From: Luidia sarsii
Taxonomy: Eukaryota; Echinodermata; Asteroidea; Paxillosida; Luidiidae
Reading direction: 5' to 3'
DNA length: 64,000 nucleotides
Assembly (NCBI GenBank): GCA_949987565.1
Contig: OX465102.1
Coordinates: 22,744,453-22,808,452 of the forward strand
The number at the start of each line of letters is the position of its first letter. Within the stretch, counting starts at the first letter, position 1. Below are positions 1-12,800 of this stretch, in pieces. A program made the position numbers and the translations under genes. The notes under the pieces were generated by a model. That model saw nothing but the letters and a program-made list of their open reading frames with translations. It was not told where the DNA came from and did not search any database.

Positions 1-3000
1 TTTGGGGGAAGTGGCAAGAGAGAGAAAAAAAAGGAAATTTGCCGGGTAGGTATTTCTCAAAATAAATAGAACTTGAGCATGGTTCGCCATAACTGTGGTC
101 ATTAGCAGCTTGGGTTATATTTATCTATCCGGGATATGACGAGTGTGTAAACGTTATAGAACGGGCGCGCGCGTGCGGATTCTATTTGTCTTAAACTGCG
201 AGAGTAATTAAGCGATGGGGGAGAGGGCAATTAGCGGGCAGAGGGAAGTGGGGAGGAGGAGGAGTTGCCCGGGGGGACTCCTAGGCTGGTACGTGCAGCG
301 ACCGTTGCTAAGGACCGGCACGCCCGCCCGATTGCAGGCCCACCGACCCAAGGTAGTCCCATAGAGCGTCTTACAACCGGTACACTCTCGACCTGCGACC
401 ACAAGACCCTACCTTCGTGTAAAGTGTGAAGGGGGCAGAATGAACGCTGATAAATACCAACCTTCGAGTTCCATCATCTTAATCAACCCCCAACCTTACT
501 TTGTTTTAAGTGTTATGTAGTGTTGGTCACTCATAAACTATCTTAACAATTTTACAGTTTAGCTTGTGTAACCTTCAGCCCTAAAGTTCGTCACTACAAG
601 TACAACATGAAAACTTTCATTACAGCCCACCTAATTCAATCAACATGAGGAACCAATCCCAAACTGACCACTGTCCAGGAAACCTTCAGTCCAGTCCTCC
701 AGGATTGAATCAAGTCTCTCCAAGACCCTGTTGACCAAGCCCCTCCATATGGGCGTCAACATGTTGGGGACGGGGATGGGCGTATGCCCTACCCCACTTT
801 GAAAAGTGTGGGGATCATCATATAATTTTCCATCACATTTAGATGCCAACAATATGACAGTTGAAACAGATACCGGCAGGGGAAAATGAAAATAATAGGC
901 AACTATGAATTAAGGAGTTCAATTGCTAAAGCAGATTACTCATTATGACAATTTTCAGTAATCATGAGAATATTTTTCTGTCTGATTTTTTTTTAAATCA
1001 CCAATTTAACTAAACACATCCAGGTTTACTGGCTTACCGTATTTCAAGCTGAACAAAACATAGATGCCTAAAATGGTATATTTGAAAAATCCAGGCCTTC
1101 AAAAATAATGCAACAGTTAGGCCAATACCAGTTGTGTCTGAAATGCCGTTTAAAGCCCCTACACAACATTGGTAAAACCGAAAAACAGAAATGTTCACAT
1201 ATTCACATGAAATGTATAGTTTGAAGATGGTTATATAGAAACCTCTCACTGAAATATTTCTGCCTAAAATGTTGTAAATTAGGAGAAATGAGTAGAATAA
1301 ATCGTTTACGTCTCACCGAGATCTAAACTATTTTTCAGAACAGTACGGCGTTGAATGCTGCATTTTCGCGAAACAAATGAAGCGGTTTTCTCGATTTTCT
1401 CAAGACTCGGTTGGCGGATTGAGCTGACATTTTCATAGGTGTGCTATTTCAATGCGTATGTTGGATCAGCCAACGTCTGGATGCTATTCGTTGACCTCGA
1501 CCAATGTTGTGTAGGGGCTTTAAAAACTGCTTTTGCAAATGAACTCCTCAATTGTATTAACAGAACAAAATGTGTCCTCAAGAGGACACCGGTAGCTAGC
1601 GAGTCTTATTGGGGGGAACAGATTGTAAAGCGGGCATCGACTCGTCCTTATTCGCAGATTGATTGCTCTCACGCCCTTGCGATTACAAAGCGTGACGGCA
1701 GGACGCCAGACCGCACGGCGCGAGCCACGAACGAGTCCCACCTCGCCTCCCCCTTTGCCACGGAGCAATCACAGCTGCAATACACCAGGGGACTTTTAAT
1801 TAGATACGTTCCCCACGGTTGCTCGCAATAAACGCCGCGCTGACTCCGCCCGGGTATACATACGGCGAAGTGCGAGGCACCGACTGTGCGGCGAATTGGC
1901 CGTGACACGAGCTGTGAGTGCGCGCCGTGCCGCGCCTGATGGGGACGTCGATAACCTTTCCAATCAAGCCCTGTCCTCGTTTCCAAGGGTGCCGGAAATC
2001 GCACCTCGGCGAATGTCAGTCGCCTAAAGATTGAGTTACCACAAATACCACAAAGGCGATGCGCGGCCGGCCAGTCGCCGACCTGAGCCGACACCACAGA
2101 GCCGGAGCAAACAGACAAAATAGACGGACTTCATTAAAAAAACAAAAACAGGAACGCTCTCTGACCGGTCCAGCAGCTGATGATGCGGTCGAGAAGAGAT
2201 GAGATGAGATGAGATGGCGTGACCAGAATGCTGGACAAGGGAAGAGGCGGATTAGTATTAGTCCCCGGCTGCCGGGTTAGCAGTCTTTTCTTGCGGTTTT
2301 TGTCCGGTCTCTGGTGGCGTTGTCTGATTTGCTGGGCCTGCCTCGCGCGCTGGGTTCAGTGCAAGGGTTATAGTCCCGGCGGAGTTGGCGAGGCATGCTT
2401 CCCGGTCAAAACTTGTACGGGGACACCCGATCCCCCCCCCCCTCCTCTTCCCGCCCGCCGGCCCGCCAGCCCGCACTCACCCTTACCTTCCGCTTTGAGA
2501 TCCTGCCGGGATGGCGTGCTCGAAATCCGAGACCTCGGGGGCTCAGAACTTGAGCCCGGGGAAATCGTTCGGGCTGGAGGACGGGCGAGCCCCCGGAAAG
2601 CACCTCTTCAGCTCGGGTTCGGGTTTCGTTCATACCGCCTGGACACTGCAAGTGCAGTTCGTGGTGGGTGTTTGTTTGTGCTGGGTTTTTTTTCTTCGCT
2701 TTTTTCGATTGACTGCTGTGTCTGAGAAACTGCAGCCGAACGTCCTACAGTCTGGTGCGTTCTATTTGTATTATCGATGTTGATGATGGCGTAGGATTCC
2801 CGGTTACGAAAAACTAGTGTCCTTCGCTGGTATGTTAATGGGGGATACCTGCCTCTTGGTGGCAGCAGATATGCTTATGCTGTTCCTGCACTGAACATCA
2901 GTGGGAGAACCTTCGGACACTATATATCTCCATTACTAAAGCCAGCGTATTTGAATCCAATGCTTCAAATGCAGAAATACTATAACCCGTTGAGTCAAAC

Positions 3001-3981
3001 CATGTTACATCTTCTGTAAATGAATATAGGGCTTGATGTTGGGATTCATTTTGGCCAATGATATGATCACAGGTCCAACCCGATCATGTCATCATAAATA
3101 CAGCCCTGAAAAGATAATTCTATAGGCGGTTAGCAGTTACTACAAATATTCCGTATTGTTACTTTACTTCAATTCTCAGATGCTTGATGCTCGAATCATC
3201 ATCGGCAGCTTTCAGGAAAGCACCGCGAGGGCAGTCTTCTGTGAGGTGAGGTAACTGAGAGGTAACGCTGAGTTGAAAACGTCGACTGAGTCGTGTGTGG
3301 TCGGGTTGAGCTCATGGGTCCATTTGAGCTCATGACCGTTAAGTTAATCCATATCATTTCCAAAGACTATGCAAATAGTATTATGTTTCCTGGCATGGAC
3401 CTACCCATCGTGCCTACCTGCATACTATAAAGAGTGTGTTTATAGAGATAAAGTGTTGCATAGCCTGGAACCATGCCGCTAACTAGCGCATTAGATCTGG
3501 GTCACCTGTAGACCCCTCAGCAGTTACTGCCTACGTGTGAGTAGATTGGTGTCGGCAGCCTCGGAGGGTATATACATTACAACAGCGATGGCCTACCCAA
3601 TATTGACCAAGATCTATCCAGGGGTTTTACAAACTCGCTAATTAAACCGACATTAGGCATGGATTCGACAGTTTGTACCGTGCTCGGGGTAGCTCAACGA
3701 AGCCACTTTTATCAAAATGTCTCTTTCGTGCATGTCTTGTCTTCTCATGAGCGTCCGGGACAAGTGTACATTGATGAATTTCCACAAAATATCGATTCAT
3801 GAAATTGGATTGATTTTCTTCAAGGAGACTGACAAGATGGAGTTGGTTAGCTTTCTCCTCCCTATCGCGGGCACCTGGGCATAATTATATGCATTCACAG
3901 GTAGAGTGTATAGCGCTCCCTGTATTGACTGTGAATCCGAGTGAGTTCGAATCGATTCTCTTTCTCCCGTCTCGCCGGCAG
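1..3981. other. Upstream/intronic DNA with no supported exon
   Basis: No exon could be supported here. The GABA-B-like gene that begins at 3982 starts in the middle of its ligand domain, so this stretch is most likely intron of that gene. The 1880-2650 part is GC-rich, and several overlapping reading frames there look like composition artefacts: no recognisable domain and no splice-bounded homology to GABA-B receptors. A TTAA-flanked foldback element lies at 1150-1523. Otherwise I see only AT-rich unique sequence. Confidence 0.6.
1150..1523. mobile_element. TTAA-flanked foldback MITE, copy 1
   Basis: The left end reads TTAA-AGCCCCTACACAAC and the right end is its reverse complement (GTGTAGGGGCT-TTAA). 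The element is 374 bp, non-coding, and flanked by TTAA on both sides. Related copies lie at 4716-5076 and 33434-33818. A TTAA target site with short terminal inverted repeats is typical of piggyBac-type non-autonomous elements. That class assignment is inference from the ends alone. Confidence 0.75.
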
Positions 3982-4170
3982 GCGTACAAGATCGACATGT
4001 ACGGGTCGAAGTACGCCTGGCTCTTGCCCGGCTGGTTCCAGCGGGAGTGGTGGCGTGCCGAGCGGGACACGGACTGCTCGGCCGAGGAGCTGGCCGCCGC
4101 CGTAGAGGGCTACTTCGCCATCGACAGCCTGGACATCAATATCGACAACCGGAGCTCCATCTCGGGCCTG
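3982..4170 (+). CDS. GABBR2: GABBR2-like exon a (ligand domain, lobe 2)
   Basis: Bounded by acceptor CCGGCAG and donor GTGAGG. Phase 0-0, 63 codons. Encodes AYKIDMYGSKYAWLLPGW, which matches the GABA-B motif AYK..MYGSKY.W..PGW, and ends ...SISGL. This is the first recognisable exon in the window. Confidence 0.88.
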
Positions 4171-6699
4171 GTGAGGTCGAACTCCGCACAGACACGTCCA
4201 CTCTCGAAATTCAAAAGAGTGAATAATCCACTTTATACAAAACTGTATAGAGGATCCATAATTATGCAGGACAACCCTCGTTCATTTTCCATCCAGTTCA
4301 TATACTCACACAAACTCACTAAATGAGATTATCAATGCGTGCATTTACTTAAAGACTCAGATTGACGTTTGCATGAAAAAAAATACAGGCAAATCGATGC
4401 CTTTACATATTAAGCACTAAAATCCAGCCTATAGCTAAAATCAGGATTTGTGCGTACATCTTGGTTTACGTCAGTTCTAATTTATGTATAAAGCATTATG
4501 AATTGCTTTGGAAAAATGGCAAAGAAAACTTGGACTAGACCGGGACTTGGACCCGTAATAATTATGTGGTTTTGCGTACCAGAGTTCTTCCCCTCTGAGC
4601 TATCCAGGCCTTGAATGATGGCCTTCCCAAATAATTATTCAAATCATCTTTGCAATTTTCCATATAATTATTCATAGCAGCAAAGTCATGGTCAGAGGGA
4701 TACGTTAGTAATGTTTTAAAGCCCCTACACAACATTGGTCGAGGTCAAAGAATAGAATCCATACGTTGTCTGATCCAACATATGCATAATATAGCACACC
4801 TGTGAAAATTTCAGCTCAATCTGCCCACCGAGTCTCGAGAAAATCGTGAAAATCGCTTCATTTGTTTCGCGGAAATGCATTATTCAACGCCGTACTGTTC
4901 CGAAAAATAGTTTAGATCTCGGTGAGCCGTAAACGATTTCTTTTACTAATTTCTCCCAAATTACAACAATTTAAGCATAAATATTTCAGTGAGCGGTTTC
5001 TACTATAACCATCTTCAAACTGTATACGTAAACATTTCTGTTTTTCGATCTTATCAATGTTATGTAGGGGCTTTAAGTCAGAGGATTACTTCGAAAAGTC
5101 ATAATTCTTGAGGATGGTAAATAGTGGGATACCATTTGTTTACTTTACATAATTTCGGATTCAGTACTAAATTCAAAACTGTCAGTTTGGAACGTAGGAC
5201 CACAACGAGGGGAAGGTAATGAGCGAGGATTTTTTTTTTTAGTTGACATAACTTCTGGCTTAGTACTAAATTCAAAAATTGTAGTTTGGAACGTATAGGA
5301 CCAGTTTGGTATTACCAAAGGCTACACTCTAAGGCTACACTTAATTCCAAATTATCTGCTTTATCTGTCCCCACTCGCAACAGACTTCCCACGCCTTCGA
5401 GTCTGAGATGCAGAAGAGGGGCGTGTCGGCGGCCGGCAGTCACGCCCCCAACACCTACGACGCCGTCTGGACCATGGCGCTCACCATCAAGGCCGCCATG
5501 GACCACCTGAACCGGACAGAGGCCGCGGGGCCGGCCGGCCAGAACGCCTCCCTGGCCGGCCAGGGCCCGGGGCTGTGGGCCGCTCACGGCGGGGCCGGCT
5601 TCACCTACGACAACCAGGCCATGCGGGAGCTGTACACGGACATCGTGTCCGAGCTTCGCTTCACCGGGGTCTCGGTGAGAGCATAGCGTGGGTGGAGGGA
5701 TGGGGCAGAGAGAGATTACGGAGGAAAGGGTGGCCATGTCTTCAATTGAGGAATCAGATGATGTATACCCTTGACCATTTGCTCTCCTGATACTCGAGGA
5801 ACAAATCACCCAATAATATACCCCGCTCGTCGATCCAACCCATTTCTATACCGGCAACCCATTTCTATACCGGCACACCATCAAGAGACTATAACTGATA
5901 TGTTAAGATCACTATATATACCACAACTGATGATTGCCCAGACGACATGAAAACATTTTATTGGGAAAATTATGGGAGCTGCGAAGCGTTGATTTACTGA
6001 CAAACCTATATCAAACATATAATCCAGAGGGATTTAATTTAACTTTGAAAGTTAATGTTTTTCGTGGGTTCCTGAAATGACCTTAAAATACCGCCCTCGT
6101 TTTGATAAGTATAATTTATTTTAAAAGGTAAAAACGATGACCTATTTCTGCCTCCAGCAGGAAAAAGAAGCTTGTCAATATGTTTGTAGACTTCAGACGC
6201 CTCGACGAGAGTAGAAAATTAACTTTACTGTGATATTTACTGCAGAAATCCTTTAAAGCAAAATGAACTCCCGTTGGCGCGGCAAACTCCATTTCATGAA
6301 CTATGCCTCCTATTCGATTCAATGGGGTTTTGTCCTTTTCGATATCGAATTAAGGGACCAGTCAAGTTCAAGGGACCGGATCGCTACGGCGTGACAACCT
6401 TTCGGCAAAACCAAGGTGAGTCGAATGAGCAGAAAAAATTGTTTAATACTGAGGGAATAAAAATCCTAGCAGTGTACCACGCGTACATTCAAGCATTTGA
6501 ATTTTACAGTTTCAGTATGAAACCGAAGGAACGGAAACCATTCGCATCACACGGGGTTAATATTTAAATATGTTTTTTAAAACATTAGTTTATACAAGTT
6601 AGATAAAGATGGTTGTCCTTACGATAAAGTTGTTGTTGTTGCTGTTGCTGTTGATGATGCAGTTGCTGTTGCTGTTGCTGTCGCTTTTGCTGTTGCTTT

Positions 6700-6770
<71 letters not shown>

Positions 6771-6771
6771 T

Positions 6772-6812
<41 letters not shown>

Positions 6813-9800
6813 TTGTTGCTGTTGCTGTTGTTGTTGCTGTTGTTGCTGTTGTGGTTGTTATTGTGATGGTTGCTGTTGAAGCTGGTTTTGATGTTGTTGT
6901 TGCTGCGGCTTCTGCTTCTGCTGTTGCTGCTGCTGTTTCTTGCAGCTCTTTAGACGTACAACAAGGTGGTGGGGAAGGTTGCACGCGGTTACGAGTCATT
7001 TATAATGCGGTCAATTTCACCAAACTCATCGTAAGTCAAGCCCAAGTCGATTAGCGATGCAGAGAAACCGTACAGCCTATTACAACTTCCGAAGGGTTAT
7101 CCATGTTGAGTTGCCATGCATCGTATAATGCTTGGTAGAATAGGGTGCCTCGATTATTCTTTTCAACTGGCCAATAGAGGTAAGTACCGAGATGTTTAGC
7201 CGGTTTTGAAAGGACCTTGGAACGTTGCATGTGCCGAGGTACGTATACACGCATTGGCAGCCAACGCAGGAACTCACTAATACATTTCGAGTCATTGTGG
7301 TACATGGCTTGTTCACTTTGCTCACTTGAATACCGTTAATTCCTGAGGTTGTTTTCTTGGTCACGGCAGACGGCGTGATGAAACTGGTGGCTCTCTTCTT
7401 TCCCGAGGAGGAGCGCCTGGTATTCGAGGGGCGGGACCTCACGCAAATTCGATGGCAAGGTGAGTGGGGCGTTGTTTTGATTTGATTTTTCATTTATTCG
7501 CTTTACTCTCGTGGGCGATGGCCAAATTGTGGTAAACTTTACAATTCCTGAAAATATCAAAATTACAAGAGGAATGTATCCACAAATATAAAACGAAAAT
7601 AAACAAGATGAAGTTAAACTGTGAATATAAAAACATATGTCAAAGCGTATTGAAAAAGAGAAAAATTGAAAAACTTACCAAAAATACTTTAAGACACTAT
7701 GGAGTGTGCAGGAAAGTGTGCAAGACGGGATGGAATTGTTTCATTATAGTAAACGACTTACGGTATGGTTGTGTTGATGACCAATTCCATAGGACTGAAA
7801 CTGTCTATTGATTTTAATAAATCGATACAATAAAAACGGGAAGTCCAGGCACGCAGCCAGGAGATTTTATGAGCATTTCGCAGATTGCGAGAGTGTTCCT
7901 CGTGTCTTGTAGGGGTTAGACGATCAACATTATCGTGCATGTTCTATGAATCACCGTCCTTCGAAAGCATCCGGCATACGAGAGGTGGGTAGGTGTAATC
8001 CACTAAAATAAACGGCAGATAATGACAATTATGATAACGATAACGTTGACTATCAACTTTGAGAAGAATGCCATCGATTTCTTGAAGAATTGTGGAATGC
8101 CAGCATTGTAGGGAATTATCGACCCTCAAGAAGGAATGCTCAAACTTTAAAAGCTCTTATAGGTTTGAAAGCTATCAAAACAAAAATGGTTCATGCTTTT
8201 GAAATGCTACGGCCACCCCGGCAAATTGCAGTTGTCTATTTGGCAAGGCCGCCGTCTAAGGGATAGGTAGCTCAGATGGTATAAGAGCGCCTGTACGAAG
8301 ACCCAGGGGTCTCGGGCTCAAGTCCTGGTCCAGGGGACGTCTTCTATCCTACTTTTTTTCTTTCAAATAATGACAAATAAACCGTTAGGTAATAGAGATT
8401 TTTTTGTGGTCGGCAACGCTTAAACGAGACATGTCATTCAGTATATATATATATACACTCGTGAAGAAGACGCAATGACAATTGTCGTAATTTGGCCGAG
8501 ACAAATCGTTGAAATAAATCACACTGCGCATGGTGCGCCTGTATTGTGCTTGATATTCTCAGCTCAGCATCGAGCACTTAGGGAAAGCACTTACCACTGG
8601 TTGGGTCGGGGTCTCAGGATGCCACAGGAAGGCACACCACTACCTCTCAGATGGACACCTCAAGGGAAAAGAAACAGGGGGAGAGACCCAACAAATCACC
8701 CGGAGAAGAACGATCACCGCAGAACTGGTTCATGGTATCCCCAGCCTACGATCTTGCCCTTTTTCCGAGGAATGTAGATTCCTATCCCCAGCCTTCCTAA
8801 AGCCCCTAAGATCCTGAGAGCTTCACTTTGAGCGGATGTATAGCTTTGTTTTTTGGGCGAATTTGCATTTTTGTGGGTAAGAACTGAAAGAAGCCAACCG
8901 GATCTGGAGGAAAGCAGGGACAGAGAGCGAAGGATAGACAAAAATGCAGGAATCTAATTGCAGTGCAGTCTTATGCCCCAGTGGGTATATAAAGATGGCT
9001 ATATCTAACTATCTCAACTCACCACCGCCATAAATCACGATGCATGCAACCACATCTATCAAGTAACACATCAACATACAACCAGCGTGAGCGTCCGCGC
9101 GCGAACGTTTTACAGCAATTCAAATATCGACTCATCGCCCGTTCCGGGTTTTTTTTCTTCACTGTGACAATAAATCCTCTACCGTTGAACGCCGCTGTGA
9201 TATGTCTGTCCGCGATTCGTCCAGTCAGTCCCCTGTTAAAGCATATGCTTCAAGTAAGGACCGCCCACCTCAGAGGCATCCGGGGGAACGTGTTGATAAA
9301 CACCGGCCGTTCGTCACCCCTGAACGACCGAACAACGACTGCCTATTGCTTGCTTATTCGGTGTCATCCATATGACTTTTTCCTTGTTATCACTTTCCTT
9401 TCTCCTCACTCCGGCAGTCACGTTTTCCTCTCACAACACCCGAACCCCCACCGTATAAGACGTGCATCCCAAGGCGCAGTATATGCAAACAGAGGAGCCC
9501 CTTTTGGGCGCTATAACGTCAATCAAACAAGTTTCTTTCCAAGGGAAGAGAGGCTCCTTGCTCATACGATATCCCCCTTGTGACAGCCTGTATTTCTGCG
9601 CTTTCAAAATAGGCAGAATAATTGAATGTCAAGGAAAAATATTTACTCTCATATCGCTAGAACGAAAAGAAATAAAGTAAACCTCCGTGCATCATTTTTG
9701 CTGCGTTTCTGTCGTGAGACTAGGCAAAGGAATTTAATCCTGGAGAAATAAAAAAATATTCTCTCTTGAATCGCTGGAAAGAAAAGACTGTACTTTGGCT

Positions 9801-12800
9801 CGACGAGGTACTCACCTGACACCCTAAATGGCGCGAAACCCGTATAAACACGTGGATGTGGCAATGCAACACTATTGACCCGCAGTATACAAATGGAGAA
9901 ACCACATTCAGTGAGCAGATGAGACAAAAATCAATGCGTGCTCAATAAATGGTGCACGTTCCAGGAGGCCCCCCCCCCGTCGAAGTGTGTGGGGGCATCA
10001 GACTAACTCAATAACGCGGCAATGTGTATTGCCGCGTGATCACGTGATCGCCCGCGTCTGGCGTCTGGCTCCCCGTGGGTTACTGAACGCCCGTATATGC
10101 CCAGGCCTCGTCTCCCCGAACACACACAAAGTATACATCAGAGAAAAAGATTTCGAAATCCTCGCATTCCAATCGTAGGCAATCTTTCATAACTCATTTT
10201 TCTCCTGTTTTCTCCGCAGCCTTGCTAACGGGGTTTACGGGGTGTAATTAGATAATATTCAGTAACCTGATAAATTCAGTGGTGGAATAATTTTCTTCTT
10301 TTTTTGCCTCGAGGGGGGAGAAATACAAGTAACGAACGAAGGACGATTTCTTCAGCAGTCCATATATATTTTGTTCAAATTAATATCATTATTTCAATAT
10401 ATTATTTGTCAATATAATTCAAAAAGGTTGCAAAGTGCTCACTTACTTAAATGATAAAAAATAAATTATCCTCATCGCCTGACGTCTCGTGCGTAACAGA
10501 ACACTACCCACAGGCGTTCTCAATCCCCCCCCCACTCAAAAAAACAAACGTTCCATCAATATTTTGAAAACTATTGGGTTTTTTTTCTTTAGGTTGACGG
10601 GATGAATACCTCACATTCATTTTCAGACGCGTTGTTCCTTAGTTGGGAAAGATAAAAGCATTATTGAAGACGGATGACACTGGACAAAAATATCTCCACG
10701 GCGTAATTTTGTGTTTTTTTTTATTTCAATGGTCATGCATATTTTGTTAACGAAAGCCAATACCGAACGAAGTGTGGATGCATCAACTTATTATACAGAG
10801 TAAGATTATACTTTATCTCGGGAGATTAAAATAGTCATGTAGCTCTTGCGGTCAGGTGGTGGCGCCCTGGCGACTCATTCGGATGCAGCCTACCTGAATC
10901 AACATCTAGGCCTATAGTCCGTTGTAGAAAATCCATCACTTTAAAAACGAAATAAATAAATATCCTAAACTCTCTCAGACTGTTTTAATTAACTTTTTTT
11001 TTGGGGGGGGATAACTGGATCTCAATGGACTTCTTCAACTTTTGTTTCCGGATAGCAGATCAGATTATTGGCTAATTACTCTCCCAAAAAAAAGAAACGC
11101 ACCAAAAAAAAAAGAATCTGTCCGAGCCAAAGGAAGCAGGGATAATGTAAGGATTTTTGAAGTCTCTTCAACAACCAAATAGGTCCACATTCAAACCCCA
11201 AAGTCTTCCAAATAAGACCAAAAGTCTGAAACATTGGACATCAAGGTTGTTTTTAGCATCATCTATTCTACAATAATAATTGTATCGGACGAGTAGCCTC
11301 AAAAGTCTCCTTATTAGAAAAGAAGACAAAAACAGTTGTGGGTCCACATTTTATGAAAATCAGCTCATCGAACCCACCTTGGGCCCAATGGGTGTGGTGC
11401 CTCCATTGCAATAGAAAGGGCAATAATTATTCGCAGTGGCTGTTGTTACGGCAGTCGTCCGTGTGGTTCCCTGACTTGATTGTATTTCGTCAGCATTGCG
11501 GACTGGTTGAACCAGTCTATTAGCTGATAGTCTGGTTCCAAGAGCTAAACATCCTGACAAATACTGTGAAGTCAGGGAACCACAAGGACGACTGCCGTAA
11601 CAACAGCCACTGCGATAATTATTAGCCAGAGGCCCATGTTGTCGACCTCCTAGTTGGTGGGCCCTGGTGACTGGTCTCACTCTTCTGATTGAGCCCAGGC
11701 GAACGACAACAACTCGAGACAGCAGCACATCTAATTGCTGCTTGCCTCACACGCAAGAAGAAGAAGATTATTAGACAACCGTACAGCCTTTGCGCATAGG
11801 GCAGAAGTCCTCTCCCACTGCCAACTTTAAAAGATCTGAGCATGACCTTAGACCACAATTCGGATACAGTCGTCTGACGCGGGCGTGACGAAGGCTATCG
11901 TCTCCATATTTAGTGCTCCAGCAGTGGAAATGTTCTCCCTTTTTCCAACCCTGCTCCGAGAAAAAAAAACCGAGCGCGTTCTCTGCCCTTTATTACCCGG
12001 ATGGCGTGAGTGAATTGAAGTCACCGTAAAAAAAGGGATACCGAAGCAGAATCGAATCCTAACTCAATAGGTGGCGGGCGAATTTGGTGAAATTCATCGT
12101 GATGCTCAGCGGACACGCCGCAATCGGCACCGAATCATTCAGCGGGCGGCAGGGGTCCTTTCAAGAAGCCGAGTCTCATAGATAGAAAGTGCCGAGCGCT
12201 AAGTACAAAGCAGCGTGTCGGAGCGCCGGTTCAATTACGAAGCGATTTCCCAGTCAGCACGCACCCACAAAGGAACGCTTCGTTTAGCGCCCACTTGATG
12301 TTTGGCGATGTCTCAACTGGCCAATCTGTGGAGACGGCAAGGAATATCAATGCGCATAGTTATTGCTTGGAAATGCATCACTGAAGTACAGAAATACGTG
12401 ACAACGGATGTTAATCCCATCAGGACAATTCCTCCACACATTCATGTGTGGGAATATGGTGGGAAGTTAATCAATCCCAAATGTCTTAGAGATTCCACTT
12501 GCCGTAGAAAGATAATCCTTTTGAAATGGGAGGACTTCCCCTTGTCAAGAGAACGATTGTCCGTCGTGCCTTTCTGTGGTTCTCTAAGAAAAAGAATCCG
12601 CTAGTAGGCCTATTAGATTAGTTCCAACTAAAATATTTGTTCAATTGAAACCAGTAATACAAACAGAACAGTTGATTTCTGAGTTGGGAAAAGTTTTGAA
12701 TATTATAGTTTGGACTTTTGCCAGTACAGCCGTTGTTTGACTGCCTCTGTTTGTACGTTCAGCCGTAAACTGGGGAATACAGCGTTTCCCATTTTCGCAC

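Noticed and set aside
1669..2725. GC-rich frames of 149 aa (-) and 168 aa (+) near the left edge
   Set aside because: No recognisable domain, no GABA-B similarity and several competing frames; best explained by base composition.
6609..6999. Poly-Leu (+) and Ala/Thr (-) frames
   Set aside because: Produced by the TTGCTG microsatellite in a GABA-B intron.
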